A stretch of DNA of 64,000 nt from Saprospira grandis DSM 2844 (GCF_000275825.1 NZ_JH719942.1:2706190-2770189), one strand, 5' to 3'; counted from the stretch's first letter, positions 7,803 through 16,690 are shown. Notes: generated by a model from the letters alone, not told the origin. Program-made: numbers and translations.

Positions 7803-9326
7803 ATGATCCAGCTACCTTTTGTCCAACAAGCCGAAAAGCATCGCAACCGTAAAGCCATTACCGACGAAAATGGCTCTTATACTTATCATTACCTTTTGCA
7901 AGCTTCGGCTTCTTTGGCAGCCTACTTACTCAATGGTCGAGCAGATCTAGCCGGGGCTAGAGTCGCTTTTATGATTAGCCCAAGTATTTATTTTGTGGCC
8001 TCTCAATGGGCCATCTGGCGAGCCGGTGGGGTAGCAGTCCCCATTCATTTGTCTTACCCCCTACCCGCTGTCGAGTTTTTACTGGAAGACACCGGGGCCG
8101 AAATATTAGTGGTAGACCGCAGCCATAAAAAACAATTGGAGGGCCTAGAAGACCGACTCAATATTCAAGTCTTTACTATTGAGGAATTACTCAACGACCT
8201 GAAAGAATGTAACTTGCCCATCATTTCCCCAAAACGAAATGCATTAATTATCTATACTAGCGGAACCAGCTCCCGCCCCAAAGGCGTACTCAGTACGCAC
8301 GAAATTATTCAGGCCCAAATAGAAGCACAGGTCCAAGCTTGGGAGTGGCAAAAAACAGATCATATCCTCAATATCCTCCCTTTACATCATGTGCATGGGC
8401 TTATTAATGCCCTAGCTTGCCCCCTTTGGGTGGGCGCCTGCTGTACGTTCCATGAAGAGTTTGAGGAACGTAAGGTCTTTTCTACTCTAGAAGCCGGCAG
8501 AGTGAATGTCTTTATGGCAGTCCCTACTATTTATTATAAGCTGATAAATACCTATAAAGAGCTACATAAGTACCAACAAAAACATATTAGCTCGGTCTTG
8601 GCCAATTTTCGCCTGATGGTCTCTGGATCAGCCGCCCTGCCCGTACAAGTACTCAAAGAATGGCAAACGATTTCAGACCACCGCCTACTGGAACGCTATG
8701 GCATGACCGAAATCGGTATGGCGCTCTCTAATCCCTATAACCAACAAAGCCGCGTGCCCGGCCATGTAGGCCAACCCCTGCCTGGCGTAGAACTTCGCCT
8801 CTGGGATGAAGAACAAGGAAAAGCCATTACCAAAGAAAATGAGGCCGGAGAAATTCAAGTGAAAGGCCCAACGGTCTTTAAAGAGTACTGGAATCGCCCA
8901 GAATATACCGCCAACTCCTTTACCCAAGATGGCTGGTTCCAAACTGGCGATATTGCTATCCTAGAAAAGGGGAGCTACCGCATTATGGGCCGAAAATCTA
9001 TCGATATTATTAAGTCTGGAGGATATAAAATCTCTGCCCTAGAGTTAGAGGAAATTATGAGGGAACACCCCCTCGTAAAAGATTGTGCCGTCCTAGGCCT
9101 AGAGAATATCGAATGGGGCGAAATTGTAGCCGCCGCCGTTATCCCTAATACCCAAGATGCAGAAACCCTAGAACCTCTGCTCAACGAATGGCTGCGCCAA
9201 AAATTACCCGCCTATAAGCTGGTGCGCCGCTTCTTACTCCTCCAAGAACTTCCCCGAAATACTATGGGAAAGGTCAATAAACCTAGCCTGAAAAAGATGT
9301 TTGAAGACCCCAATAACCAACACTAA
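7803..9326 (+). CDS. Acyl-CoA synthetase of the ACSF3/MatB (malonyl-CoA synthetase) type
   Basis: This AMP-forming ligase activates a carboxylic acid to its CoA thioester. The motifs are complete: P-loop IIYTSGTSSRPKG (about residues 147-159), HHVHG, ERYGMTEIGMALSNP (about 297), GWFQTGD (about 376), and the C-terminal GRKSIDIIKSGGYKIS hinge with the catalytic lysine in NTMGKVNK (about 489). The HHVHGLINALACPLWVGA and GMTEIGMALSNP stretches recall human ACSF3 and bacterial MatB, so malonate or methylmalonate is the likely substrate; this is inferred. The ATG at 7803 is preferred over the TTG at 7779. Length 507 fits. It stands alone. Confidence 0.88.
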   Translation: MIQLPFVQQAEKHRNRKAITDENGSYTYHYLLQASASLAAYLLNGRADLAGARVAFMISPSIYFVASQWAIWRAGGVAVPIHLSYPLPAVEFLLEDTGAEILVVDRSHKKQLEGLEDRLNIQVFTIEELLNDLKECNLPIISPKRNALIIYTSGTSSRPKGVLSTHEIIQAQIEAQVQAWEWQKTDHILNILPLHHVHGLINALACPLWVGACCTFHEEFEERKVFSTLEAGRVNVFMAVPTIYYKLINTYKELHKYQQKHISSVLANFRLMVSGSAALPVQVLKEWQTISDHRLLERYGMTEIGMALSNPYNQQSRVPGHVGQPLPGVELRLWDEEQGKAITKENEAGEIQVKGPTVFKEYWNRPEYTANSFTQDGWFQTGDIAILEKGSYRIMGRKSIDIIKSGGYKISALELEEIMREHPLVKDCAVLGLENIEWGEIVAAAVIPNTQDAETLEPLLNEWLRQKLPAYKLVRRFLLLQELPRNTMGKVNKPSLKKMFEDPNNQH

Positions 9327-9460
9327 AATAGAAAGACTTTTGTTAGACCAAGGGCTATCTGCACCAAAATAGTCGGCCACAAATTGTAAAAGCCGCAAAA
9401 AGCCACTATATTCAATGGTCCAAAAAAAAGTACAATTACCCTAATTGACTATACACGCTT

Positions 9461-10456
9461 ATGAAACCGAAATTACAACCAGAAATCCTCCAAGGCCTCA
9501 AGTTTGCCGATTATCGCAAATTCTTCTATAAGGAACTCAAACGCATGAAAGCCGGCTTCCCCCAAGGAGAACAAACCGAATACCTCATGCTCAGCGAATT
9601 TGAATTTGCCGACCTAAAAGGGAAAAAAATCCCCTTTATCGTTGTCGGAACACTAGGTAGTAGCTGGGGCAAGTTCTATAAAACAGAAGCGAAAAAACGC
9701 CCCAATAAAGATTTTAGTAAAGGTAAAGTCTCTTTTGGTGCCACAGAAGGAGGTTTGCAAAATTTCCACTTCGAACTCAATGACGGTAAACTGACCGCCA
9801 AACATATCAAAATTGCCGAAAAGGCCCTCTTCAAAAAAGTAAAGCTTAGCCCAAAACTAAGCGAAAATATTGGAGCAGGAGAAGCCGTAGCCGTAGCCAG
9901 CGCCACCGCCGCCAAAATGCAAAAAGCTAAGGAGACCCTAGAGAAACAAGGAAAAACCCTCAAAGAAAGCCTGCTCCAACTCAAAGAAGAGTTCCTACAG
10001 GTAAAAAAAGAAGTGCTGCCCAAGTTTAAAGTTGGCAAAGCCGGAAATAAAGCCATCAAACAACTTAAAGCCGCTCAAGCCGCTTTCCAAACCTTTAAAA
10101 AGGATTATAATGGCGCACACAAAAAAGTGCAAGCCGGCTTTAACTCCGCCTTCCAACAACTAGAAGGCCAAGCCAAAGAAATGGCCAAATTAGCCCTAGC
10201 CGTCAAAAAGAACAAAAAGTCTTTGGCCCAAGAATTAGCCGAAGCCTACTTTATGAAGAAGGAAAAACGAACCGCTACCGAAAAAGAAGTAGCCATTATG
10301 CAACAAAGCCTCAAAAATGCTATCGCCTACCGCAAACTCGATAGCCAAGACGACCGAGCCCTACAACTGAAGGCCATCTACCTGACCGCCCAACATGTAG
10401 GCCCCTTCTTTACCGGAGAAAATACAGACCTCGTCTACCAAAAAATGCAAGCTTAA
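9461..10456 (+). CDS. Lys/Ala-rich helical protein of unknown function
   Basis: This 331-residue protein has no signal peptide or membrane segment, so it is probably cytoplasmic. Residues 1-125 look globular (IPFIVVGTLGSSWGKFY at about 56-72), and residues 140-280 are almost entirely Lys, Ala, Glu, Gln and Leu in long amphipathic helices that probably form a coiled coil. It starts at ATG 9461 after a 134-bp leader and is followed by a strong terminator, so it seems to be transcribed alone. I do not recognise a family. High lysine content might suit nucleic acid or membrane contact, but nothing in the sequence proves that. Confidence 0.75.
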   Translation: MKPKLQPEILQGLKFADYRKFFYKELKRMKAGFPQGEQTEYLMLSEFEFADLKGKKIPFIVVGTLGSSWGKFYKTEAKKRPNKDFSKGKVSFGATEGGLQNFHFELNDGKLTAKHIKIAEKALFKKVKLSPKLSENIGAGEAVAVASATAAKMQKAKETLEKQGKTLKESLLQLKEEFLQVKKEVLPKFKVGKAGNKAIKQLKAAQAAFQTFKKDYNGAHKKVQAGFNSAFQQLEGQAKEMAKLALAVKKNKKSLAQELAEAYFMKKEKRTATEKEVAIMQQSLKNAIAYRKLDSQDDRALQLKAIYLTAQHVGPFFTGENTDLVYQKMQA

Positions 10457-10480
10457 TCGCACTAAGCTATTGCCATATAC

Positions 10481-10517
10481 AGAGGCTGCCGACAATCTGT
10501 CGGTAGCCTCTGTTTTT
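10481..10517 (+). terminator. Intrinsic terminator after the Lys/Ala-rich gene
   Basis: A 13-14 bp stem (AGAGGCTGCCGACA with its complement, one G-U pair) is followed by TGTTTTT. It ends the single-gene unit before ribH. Confidence 0.88.
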
Positions 10518-10651
10518 ATAGTAATCACTAACAACCCCCAAAACAATCTCTCTATACCACTGTTTCCCCCACTAAAGGGATTTCCCGAAAAAAGACTGGT
10601 TTCTTCCCCTAGTTTTTGTATCTTTTCCCCTAAATATTAAATTTTTTGTAT

Positions 10652-11179
10652 ATGAGCAGTGCAGATAAAAATCTATCCGACTACCGCCCCGAGGAAATCC
10701 CCTCGGCCCAGAATTTTAGCTTCGGTATTGTAACCGCCGCCTGGAACCAAGATATTACAAACGCCCTTTATGAGGGCTGCAAAAATACACTACTCGAGCA
10801 TGGCTGCTCTAAAGAGCAAATCCACTCGCTTTGGGTGCCCGGCACTTTTGAACTGCCCACTGCCGCCCGCCTTCTCGCCCAAAATAAAAAAGTAGATGCC
10901 GTCATCTGTATCGGTTGCGTGATCAAAGGAGAAACCTCCCACAATGAGTACATTAACCAGTCAGTAGCCATGGCCCTACAACAACTCTCTATCGCCTCAG
11001 CCAAACCCTTCATCTTTGGAGTGCTTACCCCCAATAGTATGCAACAAGCACTCGATAGAGCCGGCGGAAAACATGGCAATAAGGGCGTAGAATCCGCAGT
11101 AACCGCTATCCAAATGGCCGAATTGCGCAAAAACCTGAGTAGCACCGAAAAGAAAATTGGATTCTCCTTTGGACTATAA
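10652..11179 (+). CDS. ribH: 6,7-dimethyl-8-ribityllumazine synthase
   Basis: RibH condenses 5-amino-6-ribitylamino-uracil with 3,4-dihydroxy-2-butanone 4-phosphate in riboflavin synthesis. Diagnostic segments are present: FGIVTAAWN near the N-terminus (substrate ring stacking Trp), VPGTFELP (about residues 66-73), CIGCVIKGETSHNEYI (about 90-105, with the catalytic His and phosphate loop), FGVLT (about 121) and the AGGKHGNKG loop. Length 175 is slightly long, owing to an N-terminal tail. ATG 10652 is preferred to a TTG two codons upstream. It precedes the metallo-hydrolase gene by 12 bases. Confidence 0.95.
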   Translation: MSSADKNLSDYRPEEIPSAQNFSFGIVTAAWNQDITNALYEGCKNTLLEHGCSKEQIHSLWVPGTFELPTAARLLAQNKKVDAVICIGCVIKGETSHNEYINQSVAMALQQLSIASAKPFIFGVLTPNSMQQALDRAGGKHGNKGVESAVTAIQMAELRKNLSSTEKKIGFSFGL

Positions 11180-11191
11180 ACAAATATTCTC

Positions 11192-12085
11192 ATGAGCTTA
11201 AAAATGACTGTCCGTGTAATCGATACGGGCTTTTTTAAATTAGATGGCGGCGCCATGTTTGGCGTGGTGCCCAAAACACTTTGGCAACGCCTAGAAGAAC
11301 CAGATGAAGATAATCTCTGTACCTGGGCTATGCGATGCCTCCTGGTCCAAACCGAACATGGCCGAAATATCCTTATCGATACCGGCATCGGAACCAAACA
11401 ATCCGAGAAGTTTTTCTCTCACTTCAAATTGCATGGCCAAGCCTCACTCTATAGCTCGCTCGCTATGCACGGCCTAACCCCCTACGATATTACCGATGTC
11501 CTCCTCACGCATTTGCATTTCGACCATGTCGGCGGCGCCGTCAAACATGATGTAGATGGCAAGCCTACACTCAGCTTCCCTAATGCCACCTATTGGTGCA
11601 GCGATAAACAATGGGAGGAGGCCACTATGCCCAACCCCAGAGAACAAGCCTCTTTCTTGCTCGATAACCTGTTGCCCCTAGAGTCTTCAAACCAACTTAA
11701 GTTTATCGAAGCCGGCCCCTACGACGCACAAACCCGCTGGTTTAGCAATTTTAACCTCCTCTTCGCCTATGGCCATACCAACGGCATGATCCTGCCCTAC
11801 CTCATGGTCAATGGCAAAAAAGTGGTCTATTGCGCCGACCTCATTCCTTCTCCCAGCCATATCCGAATCCCCTATGTTATGGCCTACGATATGCGCCCAG
11901 AACAAACACTCATCGAAAAGGCCTACTTCCTAGAACGTGCCCTAGCCGAAGAATGGATCCTGGTCTTCGAACACGCCAAATCCGTAGAAGCCGCTACCGT
12001 CAAAAGAGATGAACGCGGCCGCATCGTGATCGATAAAATAGATACCCTCGACGCCTTCCTAGGCCAAGCTGATATTTTTGCATAA
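11192..12085 (+). CDS. Metallo-beta-lactamase-fold hydrolase
   Basis: This 297-residue protein has the dinuclear zinc signature THLHFDHVGG (about residues 107-116), a downstream His in YGHTNGM (about 192) and an Asp in YCADLIPS (about 213), the usual ligand set of MBL-fold enzymes. The N-terminal DTGFFKLDGGAMFGVVPK block resembles AHL-lactonase-like and other broad hydrolases of this superfamily; the substrate cannot be read from the sequence. There is no signal peptide, so it is cytoplasmic. It lies 12 bases after ribH and is probably co-transcribed, though a link to riboflavin synthesis is not evident. Repeat copy 3 begins eight bases after the stop. Confidence 0.88.
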   Translation: MSLKMTVRVIDTGFFKLDGGAMFGVVPKTLWQRLEEPDEDNLCTWAMRCLLVQTEHGRNILIDTGIGTKQSEKFFSHFKLHGQASLYSSLAMHGLTPYDITDVLLTHLHFDHVGGAVKHDVDGKPTLSFPNATYWCSDKQWEEATMPNPREQASFLLDNLLPLESSNQLKFIEAGPYDAQTRWFSNFNLLFAYGHTNGMILPYLMVNGKKVVYCADLIPSPSHIRIPYVMAYDMRPEQTLIEKAYFLERALAEEWILVFEHAKSVEAATVKRDERGRIVIDKIDTLDAFLGQADIFA

Positions 12086-12093
12086 CCTTTTTT

Positions 12094-12214
12094 GGGGCCT
12101 CCCGCCTACGGCGGGCGCTACGTTCCAGGGCTCGCTGTTCGCTCGGCCCTTCGCAGGCTTCGCCTGCTCGGTCTGGCCTACGGCAACCCCTCCACATCGC
12201 TAGGCCATAAGGCG
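12094..12214 (+). repeat. GC-rich modular hairpin element, copy 3
   Basis: Forward copy of the GGGGCCTCC / GCTACG subtype, preceded by a run of seven T. Variable stems are CCCGCCTACGGCGGG and GCAGGCTTCGCCTGC, followed by GGTCTGGCC and the end block CACATCGCTAGGCC. Confidence 0.9.
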
Positions 12215-12246
12215 GCTGAAGGGCATCTAGCCCCTCAGCCGCCTTC
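12208..12246. other. Two-tier hairpin between copy 3 and pepT
   Basis: An 11-bp outer stem (AAGGCGGCTGA with TCAGCCGCCTT) encloses a second GGGC/GCCC stem. It lacks a clear T run, so it may be a terminator remnant or the terminal hairpin of repeat copy 3. Confidence 0.55.
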
Positions 12247-12275
12247 CTAATGTATACCTTATCTAAATTAAAATA

Positions 12276-13505
12276 ATGAAAGAGCAAATCTTAGAGCGCT
12301 TTCTGCGCTATGTGAAAATCGATTCTATGTCAGAGTTTGGCGTAGACAAAATTCCCAGTACCGAAAAACAATGGGATATGGCCAAAACCCTCGAGGCCGA
12401 ACTAAAAAATATGGGCATGCAAGAGGTAGATCTAGACGAACACTGCTACCTCATGGCTACTCTCCCCAGCAATAGCCAAAAAAATATCCCCACAATCGGC
12501 TTTGTGGCCCATATTGACAGCTCTCCCGATTTTATCTCGGATGATGTCCGACCCAAAGTATGGCCCAATTATCAAGGCCAAAGCCTCGCCCTAGACGAAG
12601 AAGCAGGCATCTTCCTCTCTCCCAAAGAGTTTCCCGAAATGCTCAAGTATAAGGGCCAAACCCTAATTACTACTAGCGGAAATACCCTCCTCTCTGCCGA
12701 TGATAAGGCCGGAGTAACCGAAATTATGTCGGCCATGGATTACCTCATCCAACATCCCGAAATCGAACACGGGAAAATCCGTATCTGCTTTACCCCAGAT
12801 GAAGAAGTAGGCCGTGGCGCCGACCTCTTTGATGTGGAGAAGTTTGCCGCCGATTGGGCCTATACTATGGATGGCTCTGAAGTAGGCGAACTAGAATACG
12901 AAAACTTTAATGCCGCCTACGCTAAGGTGACCGTCCAAGGCAAAAGCGTACACCCCGGCTACGCTAAAGGCAAAATGGTCAACTCTCACTACCTAGCCGC
13001 ACAGTTTATACTAAGCCTCCCCCTAGAGGAAACTCCAGAACATACCGAAGATTATGAGGGCTTTTATCACCTCAATAATATGAAGGCTTCTGTAGACCAA
13101 GCCGAAATGCTCTATATTGTTAGAGATCATGACCGCCAAAAGTTTGAGGACCGTAAGCAGTTCTTTGAGCAAAAGGTGGCCGACTTTAACCAAAAGCATA
13201 ACAATTGCCTGAGCCTCGAAATGAAGGACCAGTATTATAATATGCGCGAGAAAATTGAACCCCTTATGCATATTGTAGATTTGGCCGAGGCCGCTATGAA
13301 GGACCTCAATATTACCCCCCTGATTAAACCTATCCGCGGCGGTACCGATGGCTCTCGCCTTTCTTATATGGGCCTGCCTTGCCCCAATATTTTTGCCGGC
13401 GGAATGAATTTCCATGGCCGCTATGAGTATGTCGCCCTAGAGTCTATGGTGCTCGCTACTCAACTCATCGTTCGCATCGCAGAACGCCTAGCCGAAGAGG
13501 CCTAA
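12276..13505 (+). CDS. pepT: Peptidase T (tripeptide aminopeptidase)
   Basis: PepT is a cytosolic di-zinc M20 aminopeptidase that removes the N-terminal residue of tripeptides. Metal and catalytic residues sit in the expected places: HIDSSPD (His79-x-Asp81), SADDKAG (Asp about 141), the catalytic pair DEEVGRG (about 174-180), the ligand region TMDGSEVGELE (about 197-207) and the late His in FAGGMNFHGRYEY. The dimerisation lid domain lies between about 210 and 320. Length 409 is normal. ATG 12276 follows an AT-rich leader. A perfect terminator follows directly. Confidence 0.95.
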   Translation: MKEQILERFLRYVKIDSMSEFGVDKIPSTEKQWDMAKTLEAELKNMGMQEVDLDEHCYLMATLPSNSQKNIPTIGFVAHIDSSPDFISDDVRPKVWPNYQGQSLALDEEAGIFLSPKEFPEMLKYKGQTLITTSGNTLLSADDKAGVTEIMSAMDYLIQHPEIEHGKIRICFTPDEEVGRGADLFDVEKFAADWAYTMDGSEVGELEYENFNAAYAKVTVQGKSVHPGYAKGKMVNSHYLAAQFILSLPLEETPEHTEDYEGFYHLNNMKASVDQAEMLYIVRDHDRQKFEDRKQFFEQKVADFNQKHNNCLSLEMKDQYYNMREKIEPLMHIVDLAEAAMKDLNITPLIKPIRGGTDGSRLSYMGLPCPNIFAGGMNFHGRYEYVALESMVLATQLIVRIAERLAEEA

Positions 13506-13523
13506 GCCTTTCTCGCTATCCAC

Positions 13524-13560
13524 AAAAAGGGCTGTCGGCATCGCCGACAGCCCTTTTTGT
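13524..13560 (+). terminator. Intrinsic terminator of pepT
   Basis: A 16-bp perfect stem (AAAAAGGGCTGTCGGC with its complement) has a 3-nt loop. The T run forms part of the right arm, so it can also work from the other strand. Confidence 0.9.
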
Positions 13561-13579
13561 TTGGCCCTAGATCTAAGAT

Positions 13580-13838
13580 GCCGTTCTGCATCTGCAGAAT
13601 AGGGCAAAAAGGTATTGATGGGGTGTTTTGCATCTGCAGAATAGGGCAAAAAGGTTTTGATGGGGTGTTCTGCATCTGCAGAATAGGGCAAAAAAGTTTT
13701 GATGGGGTGTTTTGCATCTGCAGAATAGGGCAAAAAAGTTTTGATGGGGTATTTGATCTCTGTCAAATAGGGCGTAAAGGTTTTGATGGGGTGTTTTGCA
13801 TCTGCAGAATAGGGCAAAAAGGTATTGATGAGGTAGAT
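13580..13838. repeat. 42-bp tandem array A (six hairpin units)
   Basis: Six units begin near 13587, 13629, 13671, 13713, 13754 and 13797, with a 42-bp period (one unit is a base shorter and the next a base longer). Each has a hairpin (TTCTGCATCTGCAGAA type) followed by AGGGCAAAAAGG and TTGATGGGGT. The fifth unit has a different stem sequence that still pairs. The unit length keeps reading frames open, but I see no sign that it is translated. Confidence 0.9.
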
Positions 13839-13840
13839 TT

Positions 13841-14160
13841 CTGTTAATACTTATAGCCCTGGGCTGAAGCCCAGGGTTATTGACTGAGCGAACTGACGGA
13901 CTAAAGTCCTTGTTCGCTTTTCTACTCCTGAGGCTATTCAGGAAACAAGAAAATGAACCCAAGCCCTAGCAGCAAGCCCGCTCTTTGCATAGCCCCACAA
14001 CCATGGGCTTCAGCCTGGGAGCTAACTAGCTATGTAAAAGGGGCAATTTTGTGGTTTTAAAGGCCCTAAAAGTTAAAATCATAAGGGTTTTAACCCTCAT
14101 TCATAAACCATTGCGAAGCAATATCAACTGTTGTCTGGCTGTAGGTTTCAACCTACAGGC
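13841..14160. other. Cluster of short hairpins between array A and repeat copy 4
   Basis: This gene-free stretch holds at least six short inverted repeats: CCCTGGGCT/AGCCCAGGG (13857-13876), a nested GCGAAC..GGACT/AGTCC..GTTCGC (about 13888-13918), CCTGA/TCAGG (about 13926), AGGGTT/AACCCT (about 14085), ATTGC/GCAAT (about 14112) and TGTAGGTT/AACCTACA (about 14141-14158). Loops are two to six bases. A solo stretch GGGAGCTAACTAGCTATGTA (14017-14036) resembles units of array B at 41 kb. No ORF with coding character is present. Confidence 0.75.
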
Positions 14161-14167
14161 CCATATA

Positions 14168-14317
14168 GCAGGCGGCGCAGCCGCCATGGCCGTAGGCCAA
14201 ACGGCCTAGCGATGTGCAAGGGTGGCCGTCAGGCCAGACCGAGCCAGCGAAGCTGGCGAAGGGCCGAGCAGACCTGCGAGCCCTGAAACGTAGCGCCCGC
14301 CGCAGGCGGGAGGCCCC
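14168..14317 (-). repeat. GC-rich modular hairpin element, copy 4
   Basis: Reverse copy with the CTAGCGATGTG end, core GGGCCGAGCAGACCTGCGAG, and the end block GGCGGGAGGCCCC followed by A. It directly abuts the T run of the protease terminator. Confidence 0.9.
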
Positions 14318-14353
14318 AAAAAAAATCCCCTTCTGCAGCAACTACAGAAGGGG
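14318..14353 (-). terminator. Intrinsic terminator of the T9SS protease gene
   Basis: A CCCCTTCTG/CAGAAGGGG stem with a 9-nt loop is followed, on the minus strand, by ATTTTTTTT that merges into repeat copy 4. Confidence 0.85.
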
Positions 14354-14377
14354 AAAAAAGGAAACTACCCTAGACAA

Positions 14378-16690
14378 TTAGTCTTGTAGGATAATTTTTT
14401 GGCCCAACTGCTCAGTAGGCAATTGGATTTGGAGGTAGTAAGCGCCGGCGGCAAACTGGCTAAAGTCGAGTTGGATATTTTGCTCGATGAGTTCGCCATA
14501 GTTTTGCTGCCAAACCATTTGGCCCAAGCTATTGTATAGCGCTAGGCGGACATCCTGAGCGGCTTCTAGGCTCAGCTCTAGCTGTAGTTGCCCTTTGCTG
14601 GGGTTGGGGTAGAGCTGTAGGTTGCGCAAGAGGCTAACTTCCTGGACCGAAGAGGCCAAAGAGGCGCAGAAATTATCTGTGCTGCTGCTCCCAAAAGCGG
14701 CAGAAGCCATATTGACTACCGTATCATTTGCAGGAGAAATAATATGATAATCGCCATCTTCTGCACAGTTATAGAGCGTACCTTCTATGCCATCGCCATA
14801 GCTGTCAAAGATGGTAAAATCGTAGCAATCATTTTCTTGTAGACAGAGTTGTTCACTGTGGAGCGTAGGGCTGTTGCCCGTATAACTATCTTTGCTGTAG
14901 AGCAAGATGCCATTGGCATCGCGTACTTCCCAAGACGTTTCAGAGGCATAGCAATCTGTTTTGAGATCTAGCTGAAAGCTAACAGGCTGCGTAATGGCGT
15001 AGAAGTCGGCGCTGATCACATCATTGACGCTATTAGAATCTACTTGGCCATTGGGGACCGTTACGGTAGCGCTAAAGGTTTGTGGACCAGCGGCGCTAAT
15101 GTTAAGGCTAGAAAGACTAACCGTTTCGCTGCTATTGCTAGCTAGGTTGCCGCTCCAGCTATATGCCTGATTGCTCCCGCCATTTATATTGTAGAGAATA
15201 GTGGCAGAAGTAAGTGTACTGCTCCCGCCATTATAAATCTCGATGCTGGGGTTAATGCTGCTTGCGCCACAGATAACGCCCGTGATGGCAGGGTCGGTAT
15301 TTAGGCCAGCATCATTGGCTACAGGGCCAGTAGCGCCGGGGCCAAAGCCCGTTAGGGTTTGTGGGTCGCTATTGTTGGGGTCCAACCAATCTTTGAGGCG
15401 GCTGCTGCTAGCGCCGGCGCCATCCCAAGAGATATCAAAGCGGCCATAATAATCCGCAGAGCCGTTATTGACAAGACCAGAGCAGGCGGCACTACCACCA
15501 TAAAGTTGGCCAATAATCAGTCCGTTGAGGTTGAATAGGGGAGAGCCAGAAGAACCCGGTTCGGTTGTGCCTTCATCCCAGTTGGCCACCTGCCAAGTAT
15601 CGGCACCGCTAAAGGTAGATGTGCTTAGGCTTTGGTTTTCCTTAGAAATTTTCTTTACATCTCCGCTAGGGTGGTGCACGCAGATCGCGCCATTTGCAGC
15701 CGTGCTACTGCGGTCCCAACCGGCCAAATAATAGGGGGCGGTGGGCAGGGCGGTCAATTCTAGCAGGGCAAAATCGGTTCCTGCATCGCTAGCTCTAAGG
15801 GTAGCGCCATTCACCTCATTGTAAGGAGCGCCGGGGTCGGTACTGTTCTGCGCTTGCGCACAAACGGCATTGGGGCTTTCCCAATTGAAGCGGAACACCC
15901 AAGTAGCGGGGCTACCACTCATACAGTGGTTGGCGGTCAAGAAATAAGGCGTACCATCCTGAGCGGTGTTATTGATGAGGGCCCCAGTACAGAAGCCAGA
16001 ACCGCCAGTCATCATGATGCCCACCGAGTTGATTTGGTTGCGCCAGTTGTTGCCCAAGGGGCAGTTTACGTCGATATTACAATCGCCTGAACTATTAAGC
16101 GCCTTAATCAATTCTTCTGCATAGGGACGAACATCGCGGTAGCCATGCACTAGGGTACCAATATGCAGTTTTCCTTCTCCAGCTACAGCCGCTGGCTCAA
16201 AGTATTCAATCACAATAGACTCTCCTTGGAGCAGGCTAGTCCCTAGCATACGGTCGGGATGGTTGTTTTTGGCGGTATAGGCCCCTAGGCGGGCTTTGCG
16301 ATCTAGGCTATAGAGCTGCACATGAGCCCCTTCAGGCAGCAAATAATCGTCAAAGATGAGGTTCATGCTCAGGGCACCCTCAGAGCGGAAAGCCATGCGC
16401 CAAATGCGGTCGCCATTGGGCAAGCTGGTCCAAACTCCTCCTTGTTCTAGGCCATAATTTACGGCAAACTCATAACCAAAGCGCCAAGGACCAATTTTCT
16501 CGGCCTCATTGATGGCGTCAATTCTCTGCTGCTCTTCTAAATCAAAAGCAGGCATATTATATACAGGCGCAGCCTGCAAAGCCGTTATCTTTTGGTTCCA
16601 GCTTTTGGGCATACCCAAGTCTGTGGTTTGCGCAAATAGGCTAAAGGCCGAAAATAGCAGCAGAAAGGTGAATAAAAATTGTTTTAACAT
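14378..16690 (-). CDS. Secreted trypsin-like serine protease with T9SS sorting domain
   Basis: This 770-residue protein has a signal peptide (residues 1-20, ending SLFAQ), a prodomain, and a chymotrypsin-fold protease domain with the triad in FLTANHCM (His about 252), GTDFALLEL (Asp about 301) and EPGSSGSPLFN (Ser about 379). Two surrounding Cys pairs and the CNIDVNCPLG segment recall lysyl endopeptidase-type enzymes. A CARDB-like adhesive region and a CYDFTIFDSYGDGIEG segment follow. It ends with a type A C-terminal sorting domain (LYPNPSKGQLQLEL, then LGQMVWQQ and a final LGQKIILQD), which directs export by the type IX system and cell-surface attachment. The cleavage specificity is not known. 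Confidence 0.92.
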   Translation of the reverse strand: MLKQFLFTFLLLFSAFSLFAQTTDLGMPKSWNQKITALQAAPVYNMPAFDLEEQQRIDAINEAEKIGPWRFGYEFAVNYGLEQGGVWTSLPNGDRIWRMAFRSEGALSMNLIFDDYLLPEGAHVQLYSLDRKARLGAYTAKNNHPDRMLGTSLLQGESIVIEYFEPAAVAGEGKLHIGTLVHGYRDVRPYAEELIKALNSSGDCNIDVNCPLGNNWRNQINSVGIMMTGGSGFCTGALINNTAQDGTPYFLTANHCMSGSPATWVFRFNWESPNAVCAQAQNSTDPGAPYNEVNGATLRASDAGTDFALLELTALPTAPYYLAGWDRSSTAANGAICVHHPSGDVKKISKENQSLSTSTFSGADTWQVANWDEGTTEPGSSGSPLFNLNGLIIGQLYGGSAACSGLVNNGSADYYGRFDISWDGAGASSSRLKDWLDPNNSDPQTLTGFGPGATGPVANDAGLNTDPAITGVICGASSINPSIEIYNGGSSTLTSATILYNINGGSNQAYSWSGNLASNSSETVSLSSLNISAAGPQTFSATVTVPNGQVDSNSVNDVISADFYAITQPVSFQLDLKTDCYASETSWEVRDANGILLYSKDSYTGNSPTLHSEQLCLQENDCYDFTIFDSYGDGIEGTLYNCAEDGDYHIISPANDTVVNMASAAFGSSSTDNFCASLASSVQEVSLLRNLQLYPNPSKGQLQLELSLEAAQDVRLALYNSLGQMVWQQNYGELIEQNIQLDFSQFAAGAYYLQIQLPTEQLGQKIILQD

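Noticed and set aside
13488-13962. Open frames through array A on both strands (14-residue repeats)
   Set aside because: The 42-bp unit is a multiple of three, which keeps frames open by chance on both strands at once. There is no start region, the array follows a terminator, and the stem changes fit RNA pairing better than codon conservation.
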